Shown: piece after piece, positions 36,701 to 45,428 of the stretch
Position numbering within the stretch: position 1 is the first letter of the stretch
How the letters are laid out: each line of letters begins with the position of its first letter
Assembly (NCBI RefSeq): GCF_001039355.2
Contig: NW_019775807.1
Span: 151,900-205,929 of the forward strand
Direction: 5' to 3'
Length of the DNA stretch: 54,030 nt
Source of the DNA: Lingula anatina
Lineage: Eukaryota; Brachiopoda; Lingulata; Lingulida; Lingulidae
Program-made: the position numbers and the translations under genes
The notes under the pieces: model-generated
Told to the model about the DNA's origin: nothing
Database searches by the model: none
What the model saw: the letters and a program-made list of their open reading frames with translations, nothing else

Positions 36701-39700
36701 ATGAAATAAACATACAAAATTACATGCCACGCCAACACATGAACTGTAAGTTTTTTTATATATCTTTTCATATTTAAATATTATTTTAGTGTTGCTGTTA
36801 AAGCCCACGATCAGGAGAGTGGTATACATAGAGTACGATACAGAATCACCGACACTATCACCGGGAAGCTGATAGAAGACAACCAGGTTGACACGGATGT
36901 AAGTTAAAGCAAAACCAATACCTATAATTCAGTGAAATGATCAAATGTTAAGAATAAAAAACAACAGAATGTCTAAACTACCACAAACAAGTTTAACTCT
37001 CAGGGGCACTTCCATTAACTTTACTGTGCCTATTACACACCCGCATGCTTGATACCAGTTTTAAGTTGCTACAGGTCAATGCATTGTCTCATCATACCCC
37101 TGTAGATGACACCTTCTTATTACTTGTGTGCTGAAATAAATATTTTAAGCTCAAAGAGTAGGAAAGTGTTCTCTGTTATCTTTCGCAAAAATAGGAAATG
37201 GCAATCTATTGATGTAATTTAAAAGAAAAAAAGCATTTTATTTCCCCCCTGTCATCTAAAACAGCAAACATATATCTACTTACATGTCAAATAGGTACTA
37301 ATTCACTGACCATGACGCTCCAATAACAAGTACTGGTTGTTCAACTGTATTTGACTTACTTCTATTGGTTAATGCCTCTCCTTGTATCAATATTGATATT
37401 CATACAGCGTTCAATACAAACATATATAACATACCGTACTTTTAAAACGTACACTGTGACCCTCATTGGCACTTTCAAAAACGATGTAAAAAGGATGAAC
37501 GCGTGAGGAATCTGACATTTGTAAATAAAGCAATTTATTGCAGAACCACTGCAATGCGCCAACATGTGTCTGTCTGCCGTCGGCCACGTGCAAAGCTATA
37601 GTCGTTACCATGAAGCCCGATCCACGGCGCATGAGTGCTGCCCAGAACAACGTTTCTATCCAAGTCATAGTGTACAACAAGGCCAGGTTGAATGCCACAT
37701 ACCAACTTTTTGTGAGTATTTCCATACATAATATGTTGCAAAAATAATAATGATTGTGTCAAATATAATACCAGATAGAAGCATGCCTACTGCTATTTAA
37801 CCTTTATCCCTTTGCTGAAAATTAGAAAATTAAGCTTTAACATGAAGGAAATATCTTATAACTAGACTGTTGTGAAAAATTTGCAATTATATCAAATTAT
37901 ACCGTATACTTAGTAAATTTTCTGGCATTCCAGAGTGTTGCGTCAAACCAGTTCTCCAAAGGTAAGTTATCGGAGTTAAATAGTCAAATTTCAGGTATTT
38001 CATCCGATTCTATCCCACGTCTTTCTCGATAGTGACCATTAAAGGTAGTAACATAATATAACGGTAAAGTCGTGAGGATTTCATCAATTGTGAAAAAAAA
38101 TGTCTATTTTTTCAGACATATGGAAATATTTTGAGGCATTTGATTTAAACATTGTTTGCATTGGCACTACTTTTCTATTCTATTCTATTGGCACTTTCTT
38201 TTCTTGTTGCAGAGGAATGCTCCACATCTTGGCGAATTGACGGAACCCATTGTTACCCTGGGAAATGTGGACTTAACAACTGCACTTGTGAGAGGGGATT
38301 TACTGGAGAGTACTGTCTTAGTAGTATGTTTTATTTATTTATATATTTATTTATTTAGCGGATTTAACAAATAGTTTGTCTCATTTCTAACCTAGATTTC
38401 TAGAAAAAAAAGATGGCAGCATCATTCAATTGTGCAATACCGGTGTAAACGAATCTATTTCAAATTATTATAATTTGAAGTCGAGTAGTTCAATTTTAAT
38501 ATTGTAAGTTATTTGGTCTGAAAGATGTTCATGCCATCTTTTACTTTTCAGTTGCAGAGAAGCCAATACTTATTGAAGGAGAGATATCTGTCGTGTACGG
38601 TCAAAACAGGGCAGTTATAGAATTCAACGATGTGTCTAATACCATAGCGCTGGGGTTCACTAGTCTGAAGAAGGCCCAGGGCGTCGTAATGAATTGGACC
38701 TTAACCTACAACCACTCCCTACCACGGCCACCGGGCTACATTCCGTCCGTAGATGTCGGTATTGTCGAGTCTGGAATGCTATTCTCCATCGTCAGAGGCG
38801 AGACTGCTTTTTTTGACCTGTTCTTTGTGATAATTCAATCGTTTTGAATTTTAAAGCTTTGCTAAGTACGATTAAATGCAATTCAGATCGGAGTGATTCT
38901 TGGTGCCATGGAAAAGAAGGCTTTTAAATATGCAGATTAACCATGCCAAATAGTCCATTTAGGAATATCCATATCACGTATTTTCTACATGTATATAGGT
39001 CTGCCAAATCGAGAAAAAAAACATTTTATCATGAAAATGTAATGTAGTATAGGTCCTATTATTAAACTGATAGGTGATATTAAAGTGAAATATGTGTATT
39101 TTTGCAGGATATTACGAACTGCTGAGGGGAAACCTGACCTGTCAAACAAACCCAAGTCCAGACAAACCCATTCACCACTTAAACTGCTACGGATATCAGC
39201 ATGTTAGCTGGACTTTCCACGACAGCGACAGGCAAGTAGGGTTATTTTAACAGTAAAGTAGTGGCAACAACTCCTATATTACTTTTAGCTAATTGGACTA
39301 ATTTTGTCACCTCACCACATACCCTGTATGCCTTTTTCCAATACGTCAGAGTATCAGTTGCGGTAATTGTACCGTAGAGCTTCGTTCTAACAAACAAGGA
39401 ATATGGAACTTTCATAGCAGTAGGTTTTCTCTGCCAGATTATATGTATCGGAAAAACACAATGCGCTCCCTGTCACTGGTAAGGTACTGTATGTAAAGCA
39501 TTGTAATTTAATAAAGTGGACTCGGGTACATGTTACACCTAACTTTTGAAGACATTCAAGGATGCCGAATTTGTACTCAAAAACATAGTAGGCAGTTTGT
39601 TTTTGTCAGAAGAACAAGGTTTTGATTAACTGCACATGAAGAAAAGTCGGTAAAAATCTTAAATCTAAGTATCTGAAAGCACTAAGTATGTTCCAGTGAA

Positions 39701-42700
39701 TGGCACGCTCCTGAAGATCATTTAAGCCCAAAACCATTCCTCTCGTTTTTTAGGGTACAACTGACAGCTTATGCACAAAATGGCGGCTACATCGACCTGC
39801 AGCCACCAGCTCGGTCTCCCTCTATTCGTAAATACTACCAGGGTCAGTCAATCCGAAAACAAATAGAACTGAGGTTTGACTTCATGCGTCCGTTCCACTG
39901 TGCTGTGAGCTATGGTTGCAAGAACTTGATGCTGGATGTTGGAGGCGGGATACTGAAAACGGTAAGGATATTCAACAGGCACATCTTATCTGATCCATTT
40001 TAACATATACCAAAACGGAAATGAAAGGTATTACATATAGCCTTGTTTTTGATCTGCTTAATTTCCAACCAAACTTTTGCTAAGCCAAGTGAAATTTGTT
40101 CTAAAATGAATACAAGAAATGCGCTCAGAGAGTGCAGAACTCCGTCAAGCATCCTGCAATGATACATGGGGTACTTGAAACCACATCCATCGTACAAGGT
40201 CAAGGTCATTGGCCTTATTTGGCGATGGTAAAGAATCCCCTAAAATTCTTTGTTTCAGATAGTGATATTGATAACAAACCACTACCAAAATCAAAGCACT
40301 TTTAAATTAGCCCGTTTTTTACTTTTCCTGAAAATTACTTCAAAATCCACCCGTTACTTTTTAAAGTAAACCTGGTAACGAACAAACAGCCAAACGAACG
40401 TGAAAACAAAACCACCTGGGCGGATGTAAAAAGCCGTACAAAAACCAATATGGATACTTGTAAACTAACAGCTTAACATTCGTCTTCCAGTCTGACCTGA
40501 AGCTTGCCTGGTCAGGATGGGTGGATGCTGCCTCGGGCATAGCCAACTATACCTACACCATTTACCGGCTGCACAACGGGTCAAAAGGACTCCTCACGGA
40601 AGACACAAGCGTCCATAACCCAGCTTTTACCGGGGTAGTCTATCCTGGTGATAGGTTACCTGTGGATGTGAAGCTGAACGATTACGGACTGCACTCGGTT
40701 GTGTTAAAAGTACATGATAAAGCTGGTAACAGTATCCTAGCTCGTCGGTTTGTTCTCTATGATGACGTCAGCAAACACAAACCAGAGATAGCCGCCGGCG
40801 CCCGTGTTAGAATAATCGGTAGCAATGGCGGGTGGCTAAACGCGGCCACTGATGTGATAACTGTAGACTTTCAAGGTGTGTTTGTTAACCAGTTTCACAC
40901 GGATAACGGTTTCTTTGGACGAATCGACGGTTTCATCCCTGCTATAGAGCCTGGCTATGACGACCGCGAGTTTCAGAATAATGTTGCAGGGGCTAAGGTA
41001 AGCACAAGTAATTCTTTTCTGATGAGCATACTTAACGTATCTATAACACTTTTAGTGTAACACAAATTATGTTCGAGGTCGTTTTACTAACATACATTTG
41101 CAGAAGTAATATACAAGCTTTTGGATGAACGTATTCAGTTGTATGACAAATTGGTTTACACACTTTTTGCATTCTAGAACGTCGATGGAATTGTTCAATT
41201 CAAGATCGCTTTCATGTTCTTTGAATCTGATTCTGCTGCCAATGTTTCGAGTCCAGCTGTCTGGAACACTTTGCCTGATCCTACAACCCAACAGTACAAC
41301 ATCACAGTTCCTAAGTCAGCACGTGTCACCAGAGTTTGGGTTAAGGCTGTTGACGCCATGGGAAGTGATGTCATCGACAGTGTGACAGTCAAGGTTAACT
41401 CTGTAGCCCCAACTGTAAACGCTCAGAGTGTGTTTAACGGGATGGGAAGGTGAGCCAGTCGTGCATTATGCACTTTACATATTTTTCCTCGAATAAAAAT
41501 TTCAGAAGTTGTTTTGAAAGAAAACTTTTTGTTTTTTCAAATTGTAAAACACAGATATTTTAGTGAACACGCAAAAAGATGTGCATGTCATTGAAATACA
41601 TCTGATTGATATAATCTGCAAATTGTTGGTCAGCTATTGCCGACATTATGTAAGATGATGGTCTCCTACGACATTTGCAACTAAATGATGACCACTACGA
41701 ACCACTAAATTCTACTTCCATTTTTAGAATTCACCTTACTGCCCAGGAGTTAGAGAGCGGAATAGATCGCATTGAGTGGAAGCTGTTCAACCTGACAGAC
41801 GGAGCCTTAGTATTTGGTCGGAACTTTTCTGTGAGTAATGGGTAACATGTGCACAGCCTTTTGGTTTACGTGTAGTGTCCAAACCTTGGAGAATATAGCA
41901 GAGGCGCTCTCTTATGTTCAATCTAGGTGTCATCTGGCGTTTGCTGGCTAACATTAATGTAAAGAAGACCGTTTGGTCGGTTGAACGTGTCAGGTGGCCA
42001 TGGCATGGCCAACGTTCCTTTTTTTTTCTAGAACTCATACAGTGTATTTGAGTCAAATGTTGATATTTGCGTCATGATAAATGTTGATAGGTTAAATAAG
42101 GCATATAGAATATTTTGATATTTTCTGTCTACATTTTTGCAACGCTTCTTCAAAATCATAAGGAAAATATACAATTTGTACATGTATTTAATGGTGAAAC
42201 AGGGTTTACACATAAATGTATATTTAATGTACGCCATAAAATTTCTTAAACTTTGTGGTATAGATTAGCTTCGAATACTGCTTTGCGTATCTTTGGGAAG
42301 GTAAAAATGTGATAGAATTATTTCATCATTTCTTGTGCCAGGTGCCTGATGGTACGTGTAACCCCCTTGACTGTACTTGTCACATGGTTAAGGGCAAGTG
42401 TACCTTTGTCAGTTTGTTCCTCACTCCTGGGGGTGCGACCTTACCAAACTCAGGACTGAGGTCAGAAGTCACCGTTACTAGCAATGCCGGAATTTCTACT
42501 GTTTCTCAGAAAATGGTAAGTTGATTCTCGTGTTGAACGTTATTCACATCTTTCCTTTCTGTGTGATAGTTACTATATTCGCAATTTGTTTCAAACTATA
42601 TGTTTCAAACTACATGTTCCTTAAGGATGTTTAAAGTCAATGTGTTGATGACGTGTAAGATGCATGAATTTTATCAAAATTGGCCCAATAACTCTGTATA

Positions 42701-42869
42701 CATTATATATGTTTTTGTTTGCTATTTATTTCATTTTTAATACAGTGCAAGTAAAAGTCGCAATGTGCAAACGAAAATAGGTCATTCCATATATGATCAA
42801 GATGGAATTTCGTTTCAGGTGAAGTCTTCAGATTTGAAAGTTGCTAGTGTTTCACCGGTTATTCAGTGA
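18864..42869 (+). CDS. Gene 2: secreted CUB-EGF protein with two large unnamed repeat units (22 exons)
   Basis: Exons: 18864-18950, 25316-25658, 26748-26876, 28528-28653, 28933-29064, 29277-29387, 31039-31278, 31849-31975, 32241-32466, 32763-33553, 33800-33908, 34544-34711, 37934-37961, 38213-38323, 38552-38797, 39108-39231, 39754-39961, 40491-40997, 41178-41449, 41728-41830, 42342-42515, 42819-42869. They sum to 4413 bases in frame (1470 residues plus TGA). Order: signal peptide, CUB (about 30-143), Ca-binding EGF (144-186), EGF (187-228), Cys-rich module (229-272), then unit A (273-872) and unit B (873-1470). Each unit has an EGF and a ~500-residue region with WSGW-x-D and D-x-AGNSI motifs. 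Many N-glycosylation sequons and no membrane segment suggest a secreted product. Introns 4, 15 and 16 need GC donors. A second set of exons 9-12 at 35231-37711 is left out because it cannot follow exon 12 in phase. I do not recognise the family by name. Confidence 0.8.
19220..19357. mobile_element. Small fold-back element
   Basis: Ends CGATAGTTCGAAGGTTCA and TGAACCTTCGGACTATTG are inverted repeats. Inside are further copies of GGTTCATTGGTCCGAA in both orientations. Confidence 0.6.
19652..22370 (-). pseudogene. CR1-like non-LTR retrotransposon remnant, copy 1
   Basis: Read on the minus strand this is a reverse transcriptase fragment: [20 protein letters not shown], the FVDD catalytic box region, [10 protein letters not shown] and [12 protein letters not shown], in the order known for CR1/L2-type elements. 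The 3' end has the short ATT/TAATAA-rich tail typical of the group. The frame is broken by frameshifts, by several TA-flanked micro-insertions and by the element at 20843-21885. The 5' part, with the endonuclease, is missing. Confidence 0.85.
20843..21885. mobile_element. 1043-base non-autonomous DNA transposon with TA target duplication
   Basis: Ends are perfect inverted repeats GGGTAGACCGGGGCTAAACG and its complement. It is flanked by TA, and the empty site CTAGTACTTTG is preserved in CR1 copy 2 near 24253. Inside, many palindromic variants of GGGGCAAAACGCCC occur (21050-21125, 21440-21515). No transposase ORF. Confidence 0.8.
22621..24737. repeat. Direct duplication B, copy 2
   Basis: Second copy of 19217-22370. 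Between the N and this copy lie about 250 bases (22372-22620) found nowhere else in the window. Confidence 0.85.
22623..22776. mobile_element. Small fold-back element, second copy
   Basis: Same as 19220-19357 with one extra internal GGTTCATTGGTCCGAA unit. Confidence 0.6.
23071..24895 (-). pseudogene. CR1-like non-LTR retrotransposon remnant, copy 2
   Basis: Same element as 19652-22370, without the 1043-base insertion and with one micro-insertion fewer. It continues upstream of the RT to a poly-T (poly-A on its own strand) at about 24870-24893. Longest open stretch 23993-24382 (minus), covering the [12 protein letters not shown] motif. Confidence 0.85.
24870..24893. repeat. Poly-T tract
   Basis: Run of T at the upstream edge of CR1 copy 2. 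Confidence 0.8.
25316..25658 (+). CDS. Gene 2 exon 2: CUB domain
   Basis: A whole CUB in one exon: an initial YCNDGTYRL, then [20 protein letters not shown], a [11 protein letters not shown] strand, [17 protein letters not shown] and the closing GFEARY. Phase 0 in, phase 1 out. Confidence 0.85.
25787..26679 (+). mobile_element. PIF/Harbinger-type element with transposase fragment (intron 2 of gene 2)
   Basis: Near-identical inverted ends with the core CCCGGTTTTATAAAGGAC, flanked on both sides by TTA (25784-25786 and 26680-26682), the 3-base target site of Harbinger elements. A sub-terminal block repeats near the left end. An ORF at 25977-26270 encodes a Harbinger-like N-terminus ([20 protein letters not shown], then [11 protein letters not shown]), interrupted by a TA microsatellite. 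The DDE catalytic part is absent, so this copy is dead. Confidence 0.7.
26017..26093. repeat. (TA)n microsatellite
   Basis: 77 bases of TA inside the transposase reading frame, adding an Ile-Tyr repeat without breaking the frame. Confidence 0.92.
26748..26876 (+). CDS. Gene 2 exon 3: calcium-binding EGF
   Basis: DIDEC start, six Cys, and the [10 protein letters not shown] motif of Ca-binding EGF with Asn/Asp beta-hydroxylation consensus. 43 codons, phase 1-1. Confidence 0.88.
   Translation, partial: RLSILTSAVIILEDAQISVLTPQVATDVTVFVVMSCRGPGHA
26877..28527 (+). other. Intron 3 of gene 2
   Basis: No further exon, ORF or repeat recognised. It contains a single N at 28233 with no duplication around it. 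Confidence 0.6.
28528..28653 (+). CDS. Gene 2 exon 4: EGF (GC donor)
   Basis: DVDEC start and [18 protein letters not shown]. To reach the next exon in phase 1 it must end at 28653 before GCAAGT. The nearby GT at 28658 would put a stop (TAA) in the next exon. Confidence 0.8.
28933..29064 (+). CDS. Gene 2 exon 5: Cys-rich EGF-like module
   Basis: 44 codons, phase 1-1: [20 protein letters not shown], then a CLSC pair and a final Cys. It resembles a non-standard EGF or TNFR-like Cys module. Confidence 0.75.
29277..29387 (+). CDS. Gene 2 exon 6: EGF, start of unit A
   Basis: 37 codons, phase 1-1: [15 protein letters not shown], then [12 protein letters not shown]. Same length and phase as exon 14. 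Confidence 0.82.
29598..30819. mobile_element. 1.2 kb element flanked by TTAA (intron 6 of gene 2)
   Basis: Ends GGTAGATCGGTCGTTACGT and ACGTAACGACCGATCGACC are inverted repeats with one mismatch, flanked by TTAA on both sides (29594-29597 and 30820-30823). TTAA duplication is typical of piggyBac and Kolobok elements; the superfamily is not decided. No transposase. Confidence 0.7.
30345..30800. repeat. ~200-base tandem repeat inside the TTAA element
   Basis: Two and a partial third unit, each with ATTCGAACGTTAGAAAATCA, a CTAGTTCTCTTAT-like block and a poly-T. Confidence 0.65.
31039..31278 (+). CDS. Gene 2 exon 7: unit A segment 1
   Basis: 80 codons, phase 1-1. Beta-rich, with SWNVSYD and [11 protein letters not shown], matching NWTLTYN and [10 protein letters not shown] in exon 15. 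Confidence 0.75.
31849..31975 (+). CDS. Gene 2 exon 8: unit A segment 2
   Basis: Phase 1 in, phase 2 out, donor GTAAGT. Two Cys around a Gly/Asn-rich stretch. Its 3' end recurs at 34928-34965. Confidence 0.72.
32241..32466 (+). CDS. Gene 2 exon 9: unit A segment 3
   Basis: Phase 2 in, 0 out. Contains KNGGFMKV and [19 protein letters not shown], matching QNGGYIDL and [15 protein letters not shown] in exon 17. Confidence 0.75.
32763..33553 (+). CDS. Gene 2 exon 10: unit A segment 4 (large exon)
   Basis: 791 bases, phase 0 in, 2 out. It opens with [20 protein letters not shown] and continues with [29 protein letters not shown] and VKIWVRASD. It looks like several Ig/FN3-like beta sandwiches; that is inference from strand pattern. 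Unit B splits the same region into exons 18 and 19. Confidence 0.8.
33800..33908 (+). CDS. Gene 2 exon 11: unit A segment 5
   Basis: Phase 2 in, 0 out: [17 protein letters not shown], matching [17 protein letters not shown] in exon 20. Confidence 0.77.
34544..34711 (+). CDS. Gene 2 exon 12: unit A segment 6
   Basis: 56 codons, phase 0-0, with [14 protein letters not shown] near the start, parallel to CNPLDCTC in exon 21. Confidence 0.75.
34928..34965 (+). pseudogene. Truncated copy of gene 2 exon 8
   Basis: Only the last ~38 bases of the exon are present, with its GTAAGT donor. There is no acceptor, so it cannot be spliced in. Confidence 0.8.
35231..35456 (+). CDS. Second copy of gene 2 exon 9
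   Basis: Codes for the same residues as exon 9. It needs phase 2 at its acceptor, which exon 12 (phase 0) cannot supply. Probably the other allele. Confidence 0.55.
35753..36543 (+). CDS. Second copy of gene 2 exon 10
   Basis: 791 bases, intact frame, a handful of amino-acid changes against 32763-33553. Confidence 0.55.
36790..36898 (+). CDS. Second copy of gene 2 exon 11
   Basis: Intact, with DTIT where copy 1 has DAIT. Confidence 0.55.
37544..37711 (+). CDS. Second copy of gene 2 exon 12
   Basis: Intact. This copy, unlike 34544-34711, is contiguous with microexon 13, so it may be the exon really joined to it. Confidence 0.6.
37934..37961 (+). CDS. Gene 2 exon 13: 28-base microexon
   Basis: Encodes SVASNQFSK between an AG acceptor and a GTAAGT donor, phase 0 in and 1 out. 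It is needed to connect exon 12 (phase 0) with the EGF of exon 14 (phase 1), and it corresponds in position to the last exon. Confidence 0.65.
38213..38323 (+). CDS. Gene 2 exon 14: EGF, start of unit B
   Basis: 37 codons, phase 1-1: [17 protein letters not shown], then [12 protein letters not shown]. Confidence 0.82.
38552..38797 (+). CDS. Gene 2 exon 15: unit B segment 1 (GC donor)
   Basis: 82 codons, phase 1-1. It ends IVRG exactly where exon 7 ends SLRG, but the intron starts with GC (GCGAGA) instead of GT. No GT in the right phase is nearby. Confidence 0.68.
39108..39231 (+). CDS. Gene 2 exon 16: unit B segment 2 (GC donor)
   Basis: Phase 1 in, 2 out, as in exon 8. The donor is AG followed by GCAAGT, the classic GC-AG consensus. 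The GT four bases later would give phase 0 and a wrong frame in exon 17. Confidence 0.75.
39754..39961 (+). CDS. Gene 2 exon 17: unit B segment 3
   Basis: Phase 2 in, 0 out, matching exon 9 in its NGG and PFHC motifs. Confidence 0.77.
40491..40997 (+). CDS. Gene 2 exon 18: unit B segment 4a
   Basis: 169 codons, phase 0-0. [39 protein letters not shown] and [11 protein letters not shown] align with the first two thirds of exon 10. Confidence 0.8.
41178..41449 (+). CDS. Gene 2 exon 19: unit B segment 4b
   Basis: Phase 0 in, 2 out. [10 protein letters not shown] and [13 protein letters not shown] align with the last third of exon 10, so an intron was gained here or lost in unit A. Confidence 0.8.
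41728..41830 (+). CDS. Gene 2 exon 20: unit B segment 5
   Basis: Phase 2 in, 0 out. Aligns with exon 11. Confidence 0.77.
42342..42515 (+). CDS. Gene 2 exon 21: unit B segment 6
   Basis: 58 codons, phase 0-0. Aligns with exon 12. Confidence 0.75.
42819..42869 (+). CDS. Gene 2 exon 22: C-terminus
   Basis: 16 residues ([16 protein letters not shown]) and TGA. It holds the place that the microexon holds in unit A. There is no hydrophobic anchor. Confidence 0.68.
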   Translation: MKSSDLKVASVSPVIQ

Positions 42870-43177
42870 CGCCTTTAAGTAAAGTGAAAGGATGACGTCA
42901 CTTTTCTGAAAACATTGAACCAAACAACACTTCGCCTGCCTACGGACTTCGAATAAGAAAATTTAGTTAAGCTGAATTTGTTGTGATTGAAATGCTTATG
43001 CTTTTTCTTTTTGTGCTTTTGTTTATGAAAACTTATGTCATTAGTCACTTATTGCAAAGACAACTTCGATTATCGAAAAAGAAATTGTACATGTACAGGG
43101 TATGAAGAAAATATGAAGAATGATGGAAATTTTTAATGAACTGCATCGGAGCTGCTGATCGAAAAACAATGAAATTA

Positions 43178-43183
43178 AATAAA
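43178..43183 (+). terminator. Poly(A) signal of gene 2
   Basis: AATAAA 309 bases after the stop. A second AATAAA lies at 43223-43228. Confidence 0.45.
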
Positions 43184-44059
43184 TTGATCATTTTTATTAC
43201 ATACGTTCACCTAATTTAATACAATAAACACTTTAATTAATTTAATGGGATTATAAAGAAACAGGTGATTCCGTCATTTATATGCAATTAAATCATATTG
43301 AAAATGACGTTCTATGTATACATCAATTATTGTATTAATGAAAACGGTAAATTTTGTTCAGTTTATTTCTACTAACTATCGATCTAATAACTGGGTGCAC
43401 TTTTGTTTTTCAAATGTTTATTTGTAATGTCCTACATGTGTATCTCGCTGCAACTTCATTTGCTCTTTTTTTCGCAGAATAAAATGATTTGCTTAATAGT
43501 ATAAAAAATTTGAATTTTGTCAAATAATATTACAAGTTTCTGAAAAGAAAGAGAGTTAAATATTACTTGACGTCCCAGGAAAATTGCACTTTTGTAATTC
43601 TAACTTAAAGACCCTGTGAACCTTCTTGTGTTCCCCCACATCTCGTGGTCAAAAAGATTTATGTAAGCATAACAACCTAACACCAATTCTAAAATCCAAA
43701 TACTTCCAAAACAAAGTGAAAAGTCAAATCTGTCAACCTTCGTTATTGGTGGACACAGTCCAAGGAATTAAAAGTCATGACAATCAATATTAGCTGGCTT
43801 TAGAATGTAGCTCACAAACAATACCAGACGTGCACAGATAGTGAATAACCAGAGACATGTCTGTAAACATTGTATCAAAACATTTTTGGGTCTCGTATAG
43901 GCCAGTATTGTGGTCCACCCCTATTACAACCTTTTCATGATTAAAGGGCATATTAGTGCAAAAAGAGGAATTACTTTTATAGATCGATGCAGGCTTGAGG
44001 GTGAAGCGTTATTGACACATCGGTCACTATTTTAAACCGATTTCTCTGTGAGTATCTTG

Positions 44060-44520
44060 CTTCAATAGACGACAACACCAGTATGAAAAATAACAAGTCT
44101 GTTGTACTGCAGTATACCATCCTTTATTTAAATCCAATTAACCGCATTTAAACTATTTTCACATACAATGATACTGTCAGATATAGCTTTATTTACATAT
44201 GAGTTTTTTCAATAAAATTAACTTAGATCAGTAAAAAAAACAAAAAATAAATTCTGCAGATTATATACATATCTCGTTTCCAGTTCGCATCTTTTTCTGT
44301 AAGGAGGTCTACCAGTGATATAGAAATAGAAAGTTGCTGAAGTCTTTAATGTTTATTGGAATTTAGAAAAGTTCAGATATGTACACCATGAAAGAGATAT
44401 GCATATTTAAGAAACAATGAAGTTGTTGAAATAATAGATATGTCTGTGTAGCGGTAAATACTCTATCGGGTAAAACGAAGTATGTATATTTACAATTTGT
44501 GAGAGAGTTAGGAAATTTGC
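44060..44520. repeat. Dispersed repeat, copy 2
   Basis: Shares TTCAATAGACGACAA, AAGTTCAGATATGTACACC-type and GGTAAATACTCTATCGGGTA-type blocks with 10640-11200 and 53640-54030. Confidence 0.5.
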
Positions 44521-45154
44521 TATATGTAGGGGGTGTCAGGGTTGTCTGTTGTTGCAACGTCTATAAAAAATGTGTTTAATCCTCTTCAAAGGTGAAATCA
44601 AAGTCGAAATCCCCCACTGGAGCATCCCACTCGTGACTTTCACTTTTTGTTCATAATCCCCGAAGAAGGCCCAGGGGCCGAAAGCTCGGATTGTTTTTTA
44701 CAACTGTAATGTAGATCTTCAAAGGTGCATCAATATATATACTTCTATCTGACGTTATGATGACGTTGCGTTACGTTTTGCGTTGACTTATGGCGTCATA
44801 ATATCATAACGCCACGCAGCACACAATCTAGACCAATTCTTTACATTAAATATATGTGCTTTATTCTGCAGTGTTTATTTACGGAAAATTACCTATGGTA
44901 AGGCAATCCAATAAACATGTGAAAACTGTGACGTTTTCCTTTTAAAGTGTCCATCTATGTTTCAAGAAAGAAAGAAAGAAGAAATACCAAAAACCTTACG
45001 CTTACCGTGAAAACCCTGCCTTTCTAGCACAATCCCGCCCCAGTTCGTTCAATCGACCCATGAAAGCTGATTTATATGCATTAAATGTCATGCAATATCA
45101 AGTAGGGCTCATCTTGAATCTGAAAATGCGTTTTGATTTCTATTTATTTGTTTC

Positions 45155-45156
<2 letters not shown>

Positions 45157-45187
<31 letters not shown>
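45157..45187. repeat. (GT)n microsatellite
   Basis: Uninterrupted GT run. Confidence 0.9.
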
Positions 45188-45190
<3 letters not shown>

Positions 45191-45428
45191 CTGTCATTAT
45201 GACTTTATTAAACCCTATAATCCTCTTTTCGAGAAGGAGACTTATTGTGCCGTCTCGTAAAACAGACTATCGAAGCGTTCGCTCGGAAAGTATGTGACCT
45301 CTTCATCATTATGTAAATCAGGTGAGCGTTTTGGTGAGAGGTGCTCAGATAGGACCAAGGTCAGTAGGAGATGGAGAAGAAGATGCCCCATGCCATATTA
45401 CTGCTACTGTCCCATGTAGGCCGAAAAG

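Larger units (their letters stand above)
34929..37839. repeat. Direct duplication C, copy 2
   Basis: Begins two bases after an N, in the middle of the exon 8 copy. Coding differences from copy 1 are few (for example YRVDKDAPG against YHVNEDAPG), and introns differ by small indels. Confidence 0.85.

Noticed and set aside
35231-37711. A third repeat unit in gene 2 made of the second copies of exons 9-12
   Set aside because: The chain is broken: the first exon copy is truncated and the phases do not fit, so I treat it as an allelic duplicate, not extra domains.
44578-44640. Minus-strand stretch reading like a C-terminus (SHEWDAPVGDFDFDFTFEED, then stop)
   Set aside because: Only about 24 codons, an in-frame stop just upstream and no convincing acceptor. 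No other exon of such a gene was found.
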